A stretch of DNA of 64,000 nucleotides, from NCBI GenBank assembly GCA_020850315.1, contig JADZEY010000034.1:1-64000 (forward strand). Direction: 5' to 3'. Source of the stretch: Armatimonadota bacterium (GTDB taxonomy: Bacteria; Bacteroidota; Ignavibacteria; OLB7). Below, one piece after another: positions 53,903 through 62,954 of the stretch (its first letter is position 1; every line of letters starts with the position of its first letter). The notes under the pieces are model-generated. The model searched no databases, was not told the DNA's origin, and was given only the letters and a program-made list of their open reading frames with translations. A program made the translations under genes and the position numbers.

Positions 53903-55075
53903 TTATCCAACACGCAGCAGCACTCCGTGCAAGTAGCCTGTCTCCGGCATTGCTGGGTGAACCGGATGATCGGGGGATGCCCCGCGCTCCTCAAGAATAA
54001 TGGCTTCACGGCGAGCGCGGCGCAATGATTCGCGCACCATCTCCAACAACGTGTCGCGGGTGATGTGGTGCGAACAGGTGGCCAGAAACGCAACGCCGTT
54101 TTGTGCGGTTACTTGCAAGGCAAGGCTGAACAACTCAACGTACCGCTTCCGTGCGGCAGCAATGTGTTTTTTGGAGCGAGCAAACGGCGGTGGGTCCACA
54201 ATCACAGCATCGAACTGTTCCCCCTGGGCGCGGCGGTCGTGTAGCTCGCTGAACACATCGTTCTCCTGAAGGTGAATTACCCCAAGATTGTTCAGCTTGC
54301 GGTTGGTTTCCACTGCCCGAAGCGCGGAAGCAGAGCTATCCACAGCAATAATCTCCCCCGCCCCGGAATGGCTTGCATGAAGCGCGAAGCCACCATCGTT
54401 GCAAAATAGATCCAAGACCCTGCCACTTCCCATAAACCGCCGCATGGCGATTCGGTTCTGGCGCTGATCCAAGTACGCTCCCGTTTTTTGCCCACCAAGC
54501 GGGTCCATCTGGTAGCTGAGTATTCCATCGCTGATCTGCTGAATATCCGCAGCACCACGAACCAACCCAACCCGTTCGGGCAATCCCTCCAACCCCCGAA
54601 GCTGATGATCGTTCCGCTCCACCACACCTTCCACCCCCTCTATCTCCATCAGCGCATCGAACAGCAGCTCGCGCCGCATCTCCATTCCGGCTGCGGCAAT
54701 CTGGACCGACATCACATTGTTGAAGCGATCCACAATCACCCCCGGCACGCCGTCCGATTCTGAGTGCAGAAGGCGGTAGGTGGCCAAGCCGGGGAACAGC
54801 AATCCACGCAACTGAATCGCACGCTGGATTCGGCTGCGGAACCAGTTGCCGTCCAGATCAACCTCATCGCGGTCAATCAGGCGCGCCGCAATCAGTGAGT
54901 TCGGGTTGTAGATCGCCACCCCCATCAGCTTCCCCGCTGCGGACATCACCTTCACCAAATCCCCTTTCCCTGCTGTGCTATCAATCGTTGCTATCTCATT
55001 ACTGAACACCCACAAATGTCCGTTCAGCAAACGGCGTTCTTCGCGGGGGCGTAGTGTGATTGTTGGCGTGGGCAT
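53903..55075 (-). CDS. class I SAM-dependent rRNA methyltransferase, RlmI/YccW-like
   Basis: 390 aa. The N-terminal PUA domain (ITLRPREERRLLNGHLWVFS) is followed by an EEHUD-type linker and the Rossmann methyltransferase domain: VLDLFCNDGGFALHAS (motif I), IIAVDSSASAL (motif II) and VIVDPPPFARSKK (motif IV, NPPY-like). RlmI of E. coli makes m5C1962 in 23S rRNA; this homologue probably acts on 23S rRNA too, the exact position being inference. The start is ATG 55075, 36 bases after the CPBP gene stop. Confidence 0.88.
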   Translation of the reverse strand: MPTPTITLRPREERRLLNGHLWVFSNEIATIDSTAGKGDLVKVMSAAGKLMGVAIYNPNSLIAARLIDRDEVDLDGNWFRSRIQRAIQLRGLLFPGLATYRLLHSESDGVPGVIVDRFNNVMSVQIAAAGMEMRRELLFDALMEIEGVEGVVERNDHQLRGLEGLPERVGLVRGAADIQQISDGILSYQMDPLGGQKTGAYLDQRQNRIAMRRFMGSGRVLDLFCNDGGFALHASHSGAGEIIAVDSSASALRAVETNRKLNNLGVIHLQENDVFSELHDRRAQGEQFDAVIVDPPPFARSKKHIAAARKRYVELFSLALQVTAQNGVAFLATCSHHITRDTLLEMVRESLRRARREAIILEERGASPDHPVHPAMPETGYLHGVLLRVG

Positions 55076-55111
55076 GGTGCAAATGATGTGGTTAGTGGAA
55101 GGGATCACGTT

Positions 55112-55990
55112 TTACCGAGCTGGTTCGGATGTTTCCGGCTTCATTCTTCGGAACCAGAAGATCACAAGGACAAACACTACCAACGCCACCCCGGCAGCGG
55201 GAAGGCTTTGCAGCAGCAACTCCGTGCTGATGGTGGGCGGTTCCGGCTGAAGCTCCGGCATCTTCGCCACCGCCGATAACCCCATGATGGTGATGGCATT
55301 GAACATTGCATGGCCAGTGATTGCTGGGACAATGCTTCCGGTTGATTGGGTCACAAACCCGAAAAAGCAACCAAGCCCCAACAACGGAAGAAAAGTCAGC
55401 GGCTGGAAATGAAACAGCGCGAACAACAGCCCACTGGCCAGAATTGCCCCGGCAGGGCGCATCGCTTGGCGGAACAACCCTTGCCCCAACCCCCGGTACA
55501 ACACCTCCTCGCTGACGGCTGGAATCAGCGCACCAATGGCGATGGAAAGAAGCAGATCGGCCGATGTTTCCGAACCCAACAGCATCCGATACGTGCTTTC
55601 GGTGGCTTGTTGGGCCGACTTGAACGAAGCCAGCCAATCAGGGGGGATAAGGTAGAGTTCTTGGGCAATCAGCAGCGTTTGCAGCAGAGGCCATACCGCA
55701 ATAATCGCAATCCCCATGGCAAGGTAGCTGAACGGCGGTGCTGGCCGGAACCGAAGCGATTGCTGGACAGGGCCAACTGCAAACTGCGCAAGGATTACCG
55801 TGGGAATTAGCATCAGCATCAACTGCGTAAGGCCAACCATTGCTCGCGCCAACGTGCGGTTGGCGGGGTCCTGGGCATCCAGGATGAAAAAAAACGATCC
55901 GGTGAGATGGAGCAGTGTAAGCCCAACAATGGCGACTACCCCAAGCACTACCGGGGGGATTGTTCGGGCAGAGTGTGCTTCATTGTTCAT
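55112..55990 (-). CDS. CPBP-family intramembrane protease
   Basis: 292 aa with seven to eight hydrophobic segments. The Abi/CPBP motifs are EEVLYRGLGQGLF (EExxxR), FALFHFQPLTFLPLLGLG (FxxxH) and a later HAMFNAI. Members cleave membrane proteins (Rce1-like) or serve as immunity proteins; no bacteriocin gene is nearby. The N-terminus overlaps the 3' end of the 79-aa gene by 11 bases, so it is part of the leftward operon from 58055. Confidence 0.87.
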   Translation of the reverse strand: MNNEAHSARTIPPVVLGVVAIVGLTLLHLTGSFFFILDAQDPANRTLARAMVGLTQLMLMLIPTVILAQFAVGPVQQSLRFRPAPPFSYLAMGIAIIAVWPLLQTLLIAQELYLIPPDWLASFKSAQQATESTYRMLLGSETSADLLLSIAIGALIPAVSEEVLYRGLGQGLFRQAMRPAGAILASGLLFALFHFQPLTFLPLLGLGCFFGFVTQSTGSIVPAITGHAMFNAITIMGLSAVAKMPELQPEPPTISTELLLQSLPAAGVALVVFVLVIFWFRRMKPETSEPAR

Positions 55991-56219
55991 TGGTTCCCGG
56001 GGCTGAAGTTCCGACTCTGAAACGGCGTTTCATGCTCGGTAGCTCTGTGAGTATCCTATCCAAAACGACAAATTCATTATCCCCCGTTGGCGTTGCAATA
56101 CGCCTTGCTGCTTGCCATGATGCACCGGTTTCAAGCAAAGCAAGATCAACGTCGTCCGTGCCAATTTGCGGCTCCCATTTCGCCCGAAATTCTTGTTCTG
56201 TCATTTTTTTACGTGCCAA
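55980..56219 (-). CDS. small protein of unknown function
   Basis: 79 aa, mixed charge, no signal peptide or membrane segment (MTEQEFRAKWEPQIGTDDVD; ATPTGDNEFVVLDRIL). It overlaps the YdcF-like gene stop (56209) at its start and the CPBP gene start at its end, a packing that favours a real gene. ATG 56204 is an alternative start that would avoid the first overlap. No family recognised. Confidence 0.55.
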   Translation of the reverse strand: MARKKMTEQEFRAKWEPQIGTDDVDLALLETGASWQAARRIATPTGDNEFVVLDRILTELPSMKRRFRVGTSAPGTNEQ

Positions 56220-57252
56220 ACATCCAGTATAAAATCAGCGCAAGGCTTTCGCGGACGTGATACAGCACCAAGTTCTGTGGCCCCAACGGGGATTCGGAGG
56301 AAACGCCGCGCGCGTTGATGCCATTGAACGCGCAAATTTCCAACGCCCGTTTTAAGTGGAACTGGTCGCTGATGATAATGAAGGTACTCCACCGCTGTTT
56401 CTGCATCAGTTGGTCGCGAATGTAGAGTATCTGCTCCACGGTGGAGTTGGTGCGGGCCTCCATCACAATGCGCGACGGGTCAACGCCTAACTTCAGCAGT
56501 TCGCGGCGCGCGACCTCCGCTTCCGGTAATTCGTTCGGCGCGCTCCCCCCCGTCACCACAAGGAACTGCACAACACCATCGTTCAGCAGGTCGTAGCCTC
56601 GGTTCACCCGCTGGCGCAGCACGGGGCTTGGGCGGTTGCCGCTCCAGACCGCTGCACCCAAAATCACCCCCGCATCATATTGCTGGCGCGGGGCTTCATC
56701 AACCTGCGGCCCGATTGGGCTGGTGAGGATCATAACGATCACGGTTATCAACACCCCACCCATAATTCCCAGACCCAGCAGAAACACAAGAAGGCTTTTG
56801 CGCCACACCGCCCACCGCCCCTGCGCCGCCGGACGCAGCCACACCACAAACAACGCCAACGCAAAGGCTTTCACCCCTAAGTATCCACCAAACAGATATG
56901 GTTGGGCGGCAACCGATAGCAATGGCGCAGCAACCAACGCCGCCAACGCAGCAACGGAAACCCCAACCGCCGTTGCCGCCAACCCACGCCGATGCAGATG
57001 CGGCACACACGCCAACACCAGAAACAGCAAGACAAACGGCAGCGCGACGAAGAACCCATAGACGTTCGCCTCGCGGGTGAAATCGAACAGTTGCGGCTGG
57101 ATGCGTTGCGTGGTGTAGCGGATGCGGGTCATCAGCAACATCGCGCCGAACTCGGCCACCGCAGCCAGCAGAAACCACCACCGTTGATTGGCCGACCCCA
57201 CTACATCTGGCTTGGTCACCGATGCTTTCCAGCGAAGCGATTCCCCTGCCAT
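56209..57252 (-). CDS. YdcF/SanA-like DUF218 membrane protein
   Basis: 347 aa with about five membrane helices in the first 190 residues, then a DUF218 domain: YDAGVILGAAVWSGNRPSPV, QFLVVTGGSAPNELPEAEV, RIVMEARTNSTVEQILYIRD and FIIISDQFHLKRAL. ElyC and SanA, relatives in E. coli, act in envelope and peptidoglycan metabolism; function here is unknown. The ATG at 57252 shares its A with the TAA of the ABC ATPase gene (TAATG). Confidence 0.82.
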   Translation of the reverse strand: MAGESLRWKASVTKPDVVGSANQRWWFLLAAVAEFGAMLLMTRIRYTTQRIQPQLFDFTREANVYGFFVALPFVLLFLVLACVPHLHRRGLAATAVGVSVAALAALVAAPLLSVAAQPYLFGGYLGVKAFALALFVVWLRPAAQGRWAVWRKSLLVFLLGLGIMGGVLITVIVMILTSPIGPQVDEAPRQQYDAGVILGAAVWSGNRPSPVLRQRVNRGYDLLNDGVVQFLVVTGGSAPNELPEAEVARRELLKLGVDPSRIVMEARTNSTVEQILYIRDQLMQKQRWSTFIIISDQFHLKRALEICAFNGINARGVSSESPLGPQNLVLYHVRESLALILYWMFGT

Positions 57253-58055
57253 TATTCCCCCACCTTCCCTTGCAACGGGGCGTAGTGGTAGCGGATTGCG
57301 GGGCGTTCGCCGTAAGCGTTCGGCTGGATTTCCACTTGGATACCAAAGGCCGCCGCAAGCGGTTCCGGGCGGAGTACTTCTTGCGGAGAGCCCTGTGCCA
57401 GAACACGCCCGGCGGACAGTATCACAATGGAATCGCAGAAGGTGGATGCAAGATTGAGGTCGTGGATGGAGGCCACAACGCACAACCCGTGGGTGATAGC
57501 GCGCTGGCGCAGCGTGGCCATCACGCTTGCTTGGTGGGCAATATCAAGGTGGGCGTTCGGTTCGTCCAGCAGCAGTGTGGGGCTGCCTTGCGCCAGCGAT
57601 TTTGCAATCAGCGCACGCTGAAGTTCACCGCCGGAAAGCTGAGTAATCGGTTCGTAGCGCAGTGGTTGAAGCTCCATCAGGGCAATGGCTTCCTCGGCAG
57701 CAGCAAGGTCCTTCTCGGATTCGAACCCAATGGTCAGCCCGCGATGCGGTAGCCGCCCTATCAGTATCAGTTGCTCGACGGTGTAGCCAAAGGCTGGGGC
57801 GTAGTTTTGCGGAACCCACGCGATGCGGCGGGCGCGTTCGGTGGTGGGATAGCTGTGCAGTGGTTGGCCATCAAGCAGGATGCTGCCGCTGTGGCAGGGA
57901 AGGATTCCGCACAGAAGTTTCAGAAGAGTGGTTTTGCCCGATCCATTGCCGCCAATCAGCCCAACAAGTTGGCCATTGGTGGCAGCCAGTGTTGCTTGCT
58001 GAATGCCAAAGCGGCGGCCATACGTAAAGGTGATATTGCTCCCCGAAATCGCCAT
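57252..58055 (-). CDS. ABC transporter ATP-binding protein (FecE/BtuD type)
   Basis: 267 aa ATPase subunit. Walker A is GLIGGNGSGKTTLLKLL, the Q-loop WVPQNYAPAFGYTVEQ, the signature QLSGGELQRALIAKSL, Walker B TLLLDEPNAHLD and the H-loop SIHDLNLA. The pattern is that of iron-siderophore or cobalamin importers. The permease and binding-protein genes are not in the window. ATG 58055 is the start; earlier in-frame starts run into the divergent promoter region. Confidence 0.9.
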   Translation of the reverse strand: MAISGSNITFTYGRRFGIQQATLAATNGQLVGLIGGNGSGKTTLLKLLCGILPCHSGSILLDGQPLHSYPTTERARRIAWVPQNYAPAFGYTVEQLILIGRLPHRGLTIGFESEKDLAAAEEAIALMELQPLRYEPITQLSGGELQRALIAKSLAQGSPTLLLDEPNAHLDIAHQASVMATLRQRAITHGLCVVASIHDLNLASTFCDSIVILSAGRVLAQGSPQEVLRPEPLAAAFGIQVEIQPNAYGERPAIRYHYAPLQGKVGE

Positions 58056-58163
58056 TGGCGGCGAAGTTAGCAGAAAATGGGGAGGTGGATGATGATGTGC
58101 GGGTATTCCTGATGGCTTTTCGGAAGTATATTGCCCCCCCTCTCCAAAACAATCATTCAACTA

Positions 58164-59261
58164 ATGAACCGAGTACTTACCGCACTGCTTCTTCTGGTCA
58201 CGCTTCTTGCCGCTTGCCAAAAGCAGCAGGAAGCCGCGCCTGCCGCTGCCAAAACCGCCCCAGCCAATCCAGCCGACACGCTGATTCTTGCCGAGGAACG
58301 CCAATGGCTGGCAAACATCCGCCAGCTAACGTTCGGTGGCGAGAATGCCGAAGGATATTTCAGCTTCGATGAGCGGAAGTTCAGTTTCCAGCGGACTCAT
58401 GCCGAAGAAGGGGAAGCCTGCGACCAAATCTACACTTACGACCTTGCCACCGGGAAGCAACGCCGAATCTCCAACGGGCAAGGGCGCACAACGTGCAGCT
58501 ACTTCCTTCCGGGGGATACGCTGGTGCTGTATGCCAGCACTCACCTTGCCGACACCGCCTGCCCGGCTCCGCCAGATTTCTCGAAAGGCTACACTTGGGC
58601 CCTCTATTCTGGCTATGACATTTTTGTGGCCGACACTGCCGGGAAGATCGTGAAGCGGCTGACAGAAACCCCGGGCTACGATGCCGAAGCCACCGTAGCC
58701 GCTACTGGCGATAACATCGTTTTCACCAGTACCCGCACTGGTGATATCGAACTCTTCTCGATGAACCTTGATGGCAGCAACGTGCGCCAACTAACCAACC
58801 TGCCGGGCTACGATGGCGGGGCATTCTACTCCTGGGACGGGAAAAAAATCGTCTTCCGCGCCAGCCGACCGGAAGGGGAAAAGTTGGCTGAGTACAAGGC
58901 ATTGCTGAAAGAAGGGTTGGTGCGACCATCCAAAATGGAGTTGGTGGTGATGAACGCCGATGGCAGCGAAATGCGCCAGATTACCAACAACGGCGCGGCA
59001 AACTTTGCTCCGTTCTGGCATCCCGATGGCCAGCATATCATCTTCTCCAGCAACATGGCCGATCCCAAAGGAAGAAACTTCGATCTCTATCTGATCCGTC
59101 AAGATGGAAGCGACCTGAAGCGCGTCACCACCAACGGAACGTTCGATGGATTCCCCATGTTCACCCGCGATGGCAAGCGGCTGATTTTTGCCAGCAACCG
59201 CAACGCCGCCAAGCAAGGGGAAACCAATTTGTTCATTGCTGATTTCCACGGGCTGCCGTAG
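58164..59261 (+). CDS. TolB-like PD40 lipoprotein
   Basis: 365 aa lipoprotein: hydrophobic segment, then LAAC lipobox (Cys at about residue 18). The rest is a beta-propeller of PD40/WD40-like repeats (SMNLDGSNVRQLTNLPGYDG, WDGKKIVFRASRPEG, HPDGQHIIFSSNMADPKG, TRDGKRLIFASNRN). Typical of TolB-related periplasmic or surface proteins; partner unknown. ATG 58164 lies 108 bases from the divergent ABC ATPase gene. Confidence 0.87.
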   Translation: MNRVLTALLLLVTLLAACQKQQEAAPAAAKTAPANPADTLILAEERQWLANIRQLTFGGENAEGYFSFDERKFSFQRTHAEEGEACDQIYTYDLATGKQRRISNGQGRTTCSYFLPGDTLVLYASTHLADTACPAPPDFSKGYTWALYSGYDIFVADTAGKIVKRLTETPGYDAEATVAATGDNIVFTSTRTGDIELFSMNLDGSNVRQLTNLPGYDGGAFYSWDGKKIVFRASRPEGEKLAEYKALLKEGLVRPSKMELVVMNADGSEMRQITNNGAANFAPFWHPDGQHIIFSSNMADPKGRNFDLYLIRQDGSDLKRVTTNGTFDGFPMFTRDGKRLIFASNRNAAKQGETNLFIADFHGLP

Positions 59262-59393
59262 CCGTGGGCTGCCAGCCTGAGCGTGATTTTTTTGCAATGG
59301 GCACCAAACAAGTCCCCTACTCTCTGCAAACTCTCTCGTATCTTCGGGCGGTCTGCAGCCCATGTTGAACCCATATTTTTTTATCACACACGT

Positions 59394-60134
59394 ATGCGAC
59401 ACCATTTGCTCCCTTGCCTGCTGATGCTGGTTGTGGCTGCATCGCAATTGCGCGCCCAAGCTGCCGACCCCGATGAACCGATGGATGAATATGGCGACCG
59501 GCTATCCACCAAAATGCTGAGCGTTGGGCTTGGCGTTGCTGGCGGAGTAACCATGAGCCTTGACCCCCCCACAAACTGGAAAGTGAAGCCAGTATTGGGG
59601 TGGAATGCTGGGTTGCACGCCAGCTATCCGCTAACCCCGATTGTGAAAGCCGGATTGAACCTTGGCATCGAGAACCGTGGGACCAAATACCACTGGCACG
59701 ACGACTCGCGGCTATGGGAAATTCGCCAAGTGAACTACTTCACTATCAACCCCGGCTTCATGTTCGATGCACTCTATTTGGGAATGAATATCGGGCTGCC
59801 AATGGGGGGCAAGCGGAGCTGGCAAACCAGTGCCGAAGATCGCGAACGTACCGCCGAAATTGATGCCGATGCCGACAGCCTTGTTGTGATGCTGGAACCC
59901 CAGCTTGGCGCGGTGGTTCCACTGATGGATGAAGAAGTTGGGTGGCTGGGGCTAACCGTGATGGCCGGCTACAACCTGAGCAACCTTTCGGATAACAATG
60001 ACTTCTTGCCAGCGGAATACCGCACACAAGAACGCTCCACCGCAACGCCATCGTTTATGCTTGGCGTGACGTGGCAGTTCGGAATCCCAGGAACGGAGAA
60101 AACACCAATCACCGCCACAGGAGGGGGAGAATAA
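59394..60134 (+). CDS. outer-membrane beta-barrel protein, paralogue A
   Basis: 246 aa with a signal peptide (about residues 1-21, ending LRAQA). The mature part is an eight-strand-type barrel with aromatic-rich alternating strands (VNYFTINPGFMFDALYLGMN, GWLGLTVMAGYNLS) and the C-terminal FMLGVTWQFGIP strand. It is clearly related to the protein at 60915: both share LYLGMNIGLPMGG / FYLGLNIGLPMGG and D-E-E-[VI]-G-W-L-G. Its stop overlaps the next start (TAATG at 60132-60136). Confidence 0.75.
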   Translation: MRHHLLPCLLMLVVAASQLRAQAADPDEPMDEYGDRLSTKMLSVGLGVAGGVTMSLDPPTNWKVKPVLGWNAGLHASYPLTPIVKAGLNLGIENRGTKYHWHDDSRLWEIRQVNYFTINPGFMFDALYLGMNIGLPMGGKRSWQTSAEDRERTAEIDADADSLVVMLEPQLGAVVPLMDEEVGWLGLTVMAGYNLSNLSDNNDFLPAEYRTQERSTATPSFMLGVTWQFGIPGTEKTPITATGGGE

Positions 60135-60859
60135 TGAAAATGATCACTACGTTCTGGAACATGGCAGCTGGCTTGGCAATATTGACGCTTGCAGGATTTC
60201 TTGCCAGTTGTAGCGTCACTACCAGCCCCGATGATTCCACGCTGGCCCCAAAAGCTGGGACTAATTTGATATTTGAAGAATACACGCTTGATCTGAAAGA
60301 CCGAAGCCGCGACACCACCAAAAGGGTGTTCGAGCGGATGGATACTATCCTTGCAGCAGGCCTAACGTTTGCCGGGGAAACCAACGTGCTGATGGCCTTC
60401 CGCCAAAACGCCGATACGCTGCGGCTGAAGCACAAAACCAACGGTGATTTGCTGGTATATCAGCCAGAGATTAGCGTGGGGAGGTTCGATGTTCCCGGGC
60501 GTTGGGTGCGATTGGCGTATGGCCTGAAAATTCCCGACACCGTGACGGTGATTGATGTGGCGCATGTTGTTGGCGGTGCCAATGATTCCTTGCGAATCAC
60601 CATCGCACAAACTTTTGAAGGTCCCACTACCGTGCTTGTGGAAGGGAAGCCGATCAGCGTGATGCAGCTTCGCGTTATCCGCCAGCAATACATTGCTAGT
60701 GGCACGTCATCAGTTCGCAATGTGGAAGATGCTATTTACTGGTATGCTCCATCGTTGGGGTATATCATCCAAGAGAATATCGTCTTCACCCAGCAAAACG
60801 GAACCAACACCCCTTCATCCACAGGGACGGGGCGCACGTTGATTCGAATAGAGGAATAA
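60134..60859 (+). CDS. lipoprotein of unknown function between two barrel genes
   Basis: 241 aa lipoprotein: TLAGFLASC gives the lipobox. The mature part is beta-rich (RWVRLAYGLKIPDTVTVIDV, DAIYWYAPSLGYIIQENIVF) with no recognised family. Its ATG shares its A with the barrel A stop codon, so the two are translated together; barrel B follows 55 bases later. A three-gene outer-membrane cassette is likely. Confidence 0.68.
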   Translation: MKMITTFWNMAAGLAILTLAGFLASCSVTTSPDDSTLAPKAGTNLIFEEYTLDLKDRSRDTTKRVFERMDTILAAGLTFAGETNVLMAFRQNADTLRLKHKTNGDLLVYQPEISVGRFDVPGRWVRLAYGLKIPDTVTVIDVAHVVGGANDSLRITIAQTFEGPTTVLVEGKPISVMQLRVIRQQYIASGTSSVRNVEDAIYWYAPSLGYIIQENIVFTQQNGTNTPSSTGTGRTLIRIEE

Positions 60860-60914
60860 TCACAGCCAACGTAATACCGTAATGCACACCATCCACGTAG
60901 AACCACACGTTTCC

Positions 60915-61598
60915 ATGAACACGTATCATCATTGCAGAATGCTGCTTGTTAGCAGCCTGATCCTCTCCCTTTTCGGTATTGCGCCACTGATAGGGCAAAC
61001 CAATTACAGCAAGCGGAAAGCAACGCGCAACTACTCCGTTGGGGTTGGAATAGCTGGCGGCGCGGGGATGATTATTAGCCCCCCCGATGGGTTGAAAGTT
61101 GGTCCGTTGTTGGCCACCCGATTCGGCGTGGATGCTTCGCTTCCGGTTTCGGGAACGGTCACGCCGATGTTGAGCTTAGGGCTGGATAATCGTGGAACCG
61201 AACTCCATGCCGAAAGCAATTCCGATGCCTACACCCTCACCAAAACCAGCTACTTTTACCTGACCCCTGGGATCACTTTCAGCTCTTTCTACTTGGGGTT
61301 GAATATCGGGTTGCCAATGGGTGGGGCAACCGAGCTCGCCAATGGAACCAGCATAGATTTTAGTGATGCTGACAAGGATAAAATGCTGACGGTGCTGGAG
61401 CCACGCATCGGCGCGGTAATACCGGTGGTTGATGAAGAAATCGGCTGGTTGGGCATCGTCTTTTCTGGCGGCTACAACCTGAACCCGATGTTTGATTACC
61501 AGGAAGATCTGCCCGATAACGCTGGCAATTTCCAAAGCGTTTCGGCCCACTTGGGGATTACGTGGCAGTTCGCCATTCCCAACACAGGGTTGAAATAA
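60915..61598 (+). CDS. outer-membrane beta-barrel protein, paralogue B
   Basis: 227 aa with signal peptide (MLLVSSLILSLFGIAPLIG). Strands match paralogue A: NYSVGVGIAGGAGMIISPPD, SYFYLTPGITFSSFYLGLNI, DEEIGWLGIVFSGGYNLNPM and the C-terminal LGITWQFAIP. Starts at 60882 and 60939 are also possible. The A and B genes look like a local duplication around the lipoprotein gene. Confidence 0.73.
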   Translation: MNTYHHCRMLLVSSLILSLFGIAPLIGQTNYSKRKATRNYSVGVGIAGGAGMIISPPDGLKVGPLLATRFGVDASLPVSGTVTPMLSLGLDNRGTELHAESNSDAYTLTKTSYFYLTPGITFSSFYLGLNIGLPMGGATELANGTSIDFSDADKDKMLTVLEPRIGAVIPVVDEEIGWLGIVFSGGYNLNPMFDYQEDLPDNAGNFQSVSAHLGITWQFAIPNTGLK

Positions 61599-61746
61599 CC
61601 GGAAGCATACCGCCCTGCAATCGTAGGGCCGAACACGTTGGTGTGATCGGCCCGGCAAACCGTTTGATGTAGCTTTCTCAGGCAATCGGTGTTGCTCCTT
61701 TCCAACGAATACCGTTCAACAACCATAAACCATATCAGGATCAACC

Positions 61747-62814
61747 ATGAACAAATTTCCTACCATTTGCTGCGCGATTCTTCTTGTAGGCGGATTTGTT
61801 GGAACAACACATCAGACAGTAGCACAACCAGCGTATGACCGCATCGTGCTGCTTGAGGAGTTTATGAGCGCGACCTGCGTCCCCTGTGTTGAAGTAACGC
61901 CAATTATGAACCAAGCGGTTAGCGAAGGGAAAGGGAAAGCGGTTTCCATTCGCTATCATGTCAATCAGCCACAACCATATGACCCGTGGTACAAAGCCAA
62001 CCCCTCGGATGTGGAAGCACGACGGACGTACTACAGCCCAAGTAATCCCTTGGAACCCCCACACACACGAATTGATGGGGAGGCTACGGAAAAAAGCTAC
62101 ATCGTTGTTGAATCTGCTGATCGTACCACGGAAGCAACCTCCATTAACATTGAGGTGACGCAAACCGCCTACGGCAACGATTTCAACGTCTCGGTGAAAG
62201 TAACAGCCGCAGACGATGGGCTAAGCGGCGGTGATTATCGGCTGCGGATTGTGGCGGTTGAAGGCTTGGTTGTACGCGAAGACTGGAAAGGCAAAACTCC
62301 CTTCCCCGGCTACAACGGTGAAGTCGAATTCCACGACATCATGCGGAAGATGGTGAACTCACCCGATGGCGAAGCAATAACCCTTGCACCGAACGAATCC
62401 AAAACCTTTACCGCCACCTACACCCGCGGTGCCGATTGGCAAGCCAACCAGATGTACACAGTTGCCTTTGTGCAGAATGACGACGATGCCGAGGTGATCC
62501 AGACCGGATACTCCCCAAAGACAACAACCGGTGCAGAGCATGTTGACGTGCGTGGTTTCTCGTTCAGCAGTGTGATGCCGAACCCGGCAAACGATGTTGC
62601 TGCGGTATCCTACACCCTCGGTTCGGCAGCCAGCGTCGCTATCGAAGTTCGTAGCATCCTGGGCCAGCAAGTGATGCGTTTGGAGGAAGGTCTGCTGGAA
62701 GCCGGCAGCTACCGAAAGGGGATTGACCTCAGCAATCTTACAGCCGGCAGCTACATCGTCACGCTGCGTGCGGGGGATTATGTTGCTTCCGAGCAGATGG
62801 TGGTGGTGAAGTAG
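61747..62814 (+). CDS. Omp28-like thioredoxin-fold protein with T9SS sorting domain
   Basis: 355 aa. After the signal peptide (ending TVAQP) comes an Omp28-type thioredoxin-like domain with the active-site-like ATCVPCVEV (CxxC). A beta domain follows (residues about 130-255). The last about 80 residues are a type A sorting domain (MPNPANDVAAVSYTLG, EVRSILGQQVMRL, LTAGSYIVTLRAGD). Likely exported by the T9SS and possibly redox-active or a cargo modifier; the redox role is inference from the CxxC. It is 148 bases downstream of barrel B. Confidence 0.85.
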   Translation: MNKFPTICCAILLVGGFVGTTHQTVAQPAYDRIVLLEEFMSATCVPCVEVTPIMNQAVSEGKGKAVSIRYHVNQPQPYDPWYKANPSDVEARRTYYSPSNPLEPPHTRIDGEATEKSYIVVESADRTTEATSINIEVTQTAYGNDFNVSVKVTAADDGLSGGDYRLRIVAVEGLVVREDWKGKTPFPGYNGEVEFHDIMRKMVNSPDGEAITLAPNESKTFTATYTRGADWQANQMYTVAFVQNDDDAEVIQTGYSPKTTTGAEHVDVRGFSFSSVMPNPANDVAAVSYTLGSAASVAIEVRSILGQQVMRLEEGLLEAGSYRKGIDLSNLTAGSYIVTLRAGDYVASEQMVVVK

Positions 62815-62852
62815 AATCACGAATTGGACGGATTTATTTCCACTGCAAACAC

Positions 62853-62904
62853 CTCCGCTCATGCTGAGTGCTGAGCTTGCCGAAGCATCGAAGTATGAGC
62901 GGAG
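62853..62904. repeat. REP-like inverted repeat
   Basis: CTCCGCTCAT (62853-62862) is the reverse complement of ATGAGCGGAG (62895-62904). The centre contains GCTGAGCTTGCCGAAGCAT, a sequence type I recall as dispersed in many bacterial genomes. It lies between the convergent Omp28-like gene and ppk and may also terminate transcripts. Confidence 0.7.
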
Positions 62905-62954
62905 CGACCGAACGGGCAATGGTTCACTCTTCTTGATTCGCCACTCGGCGTTTG

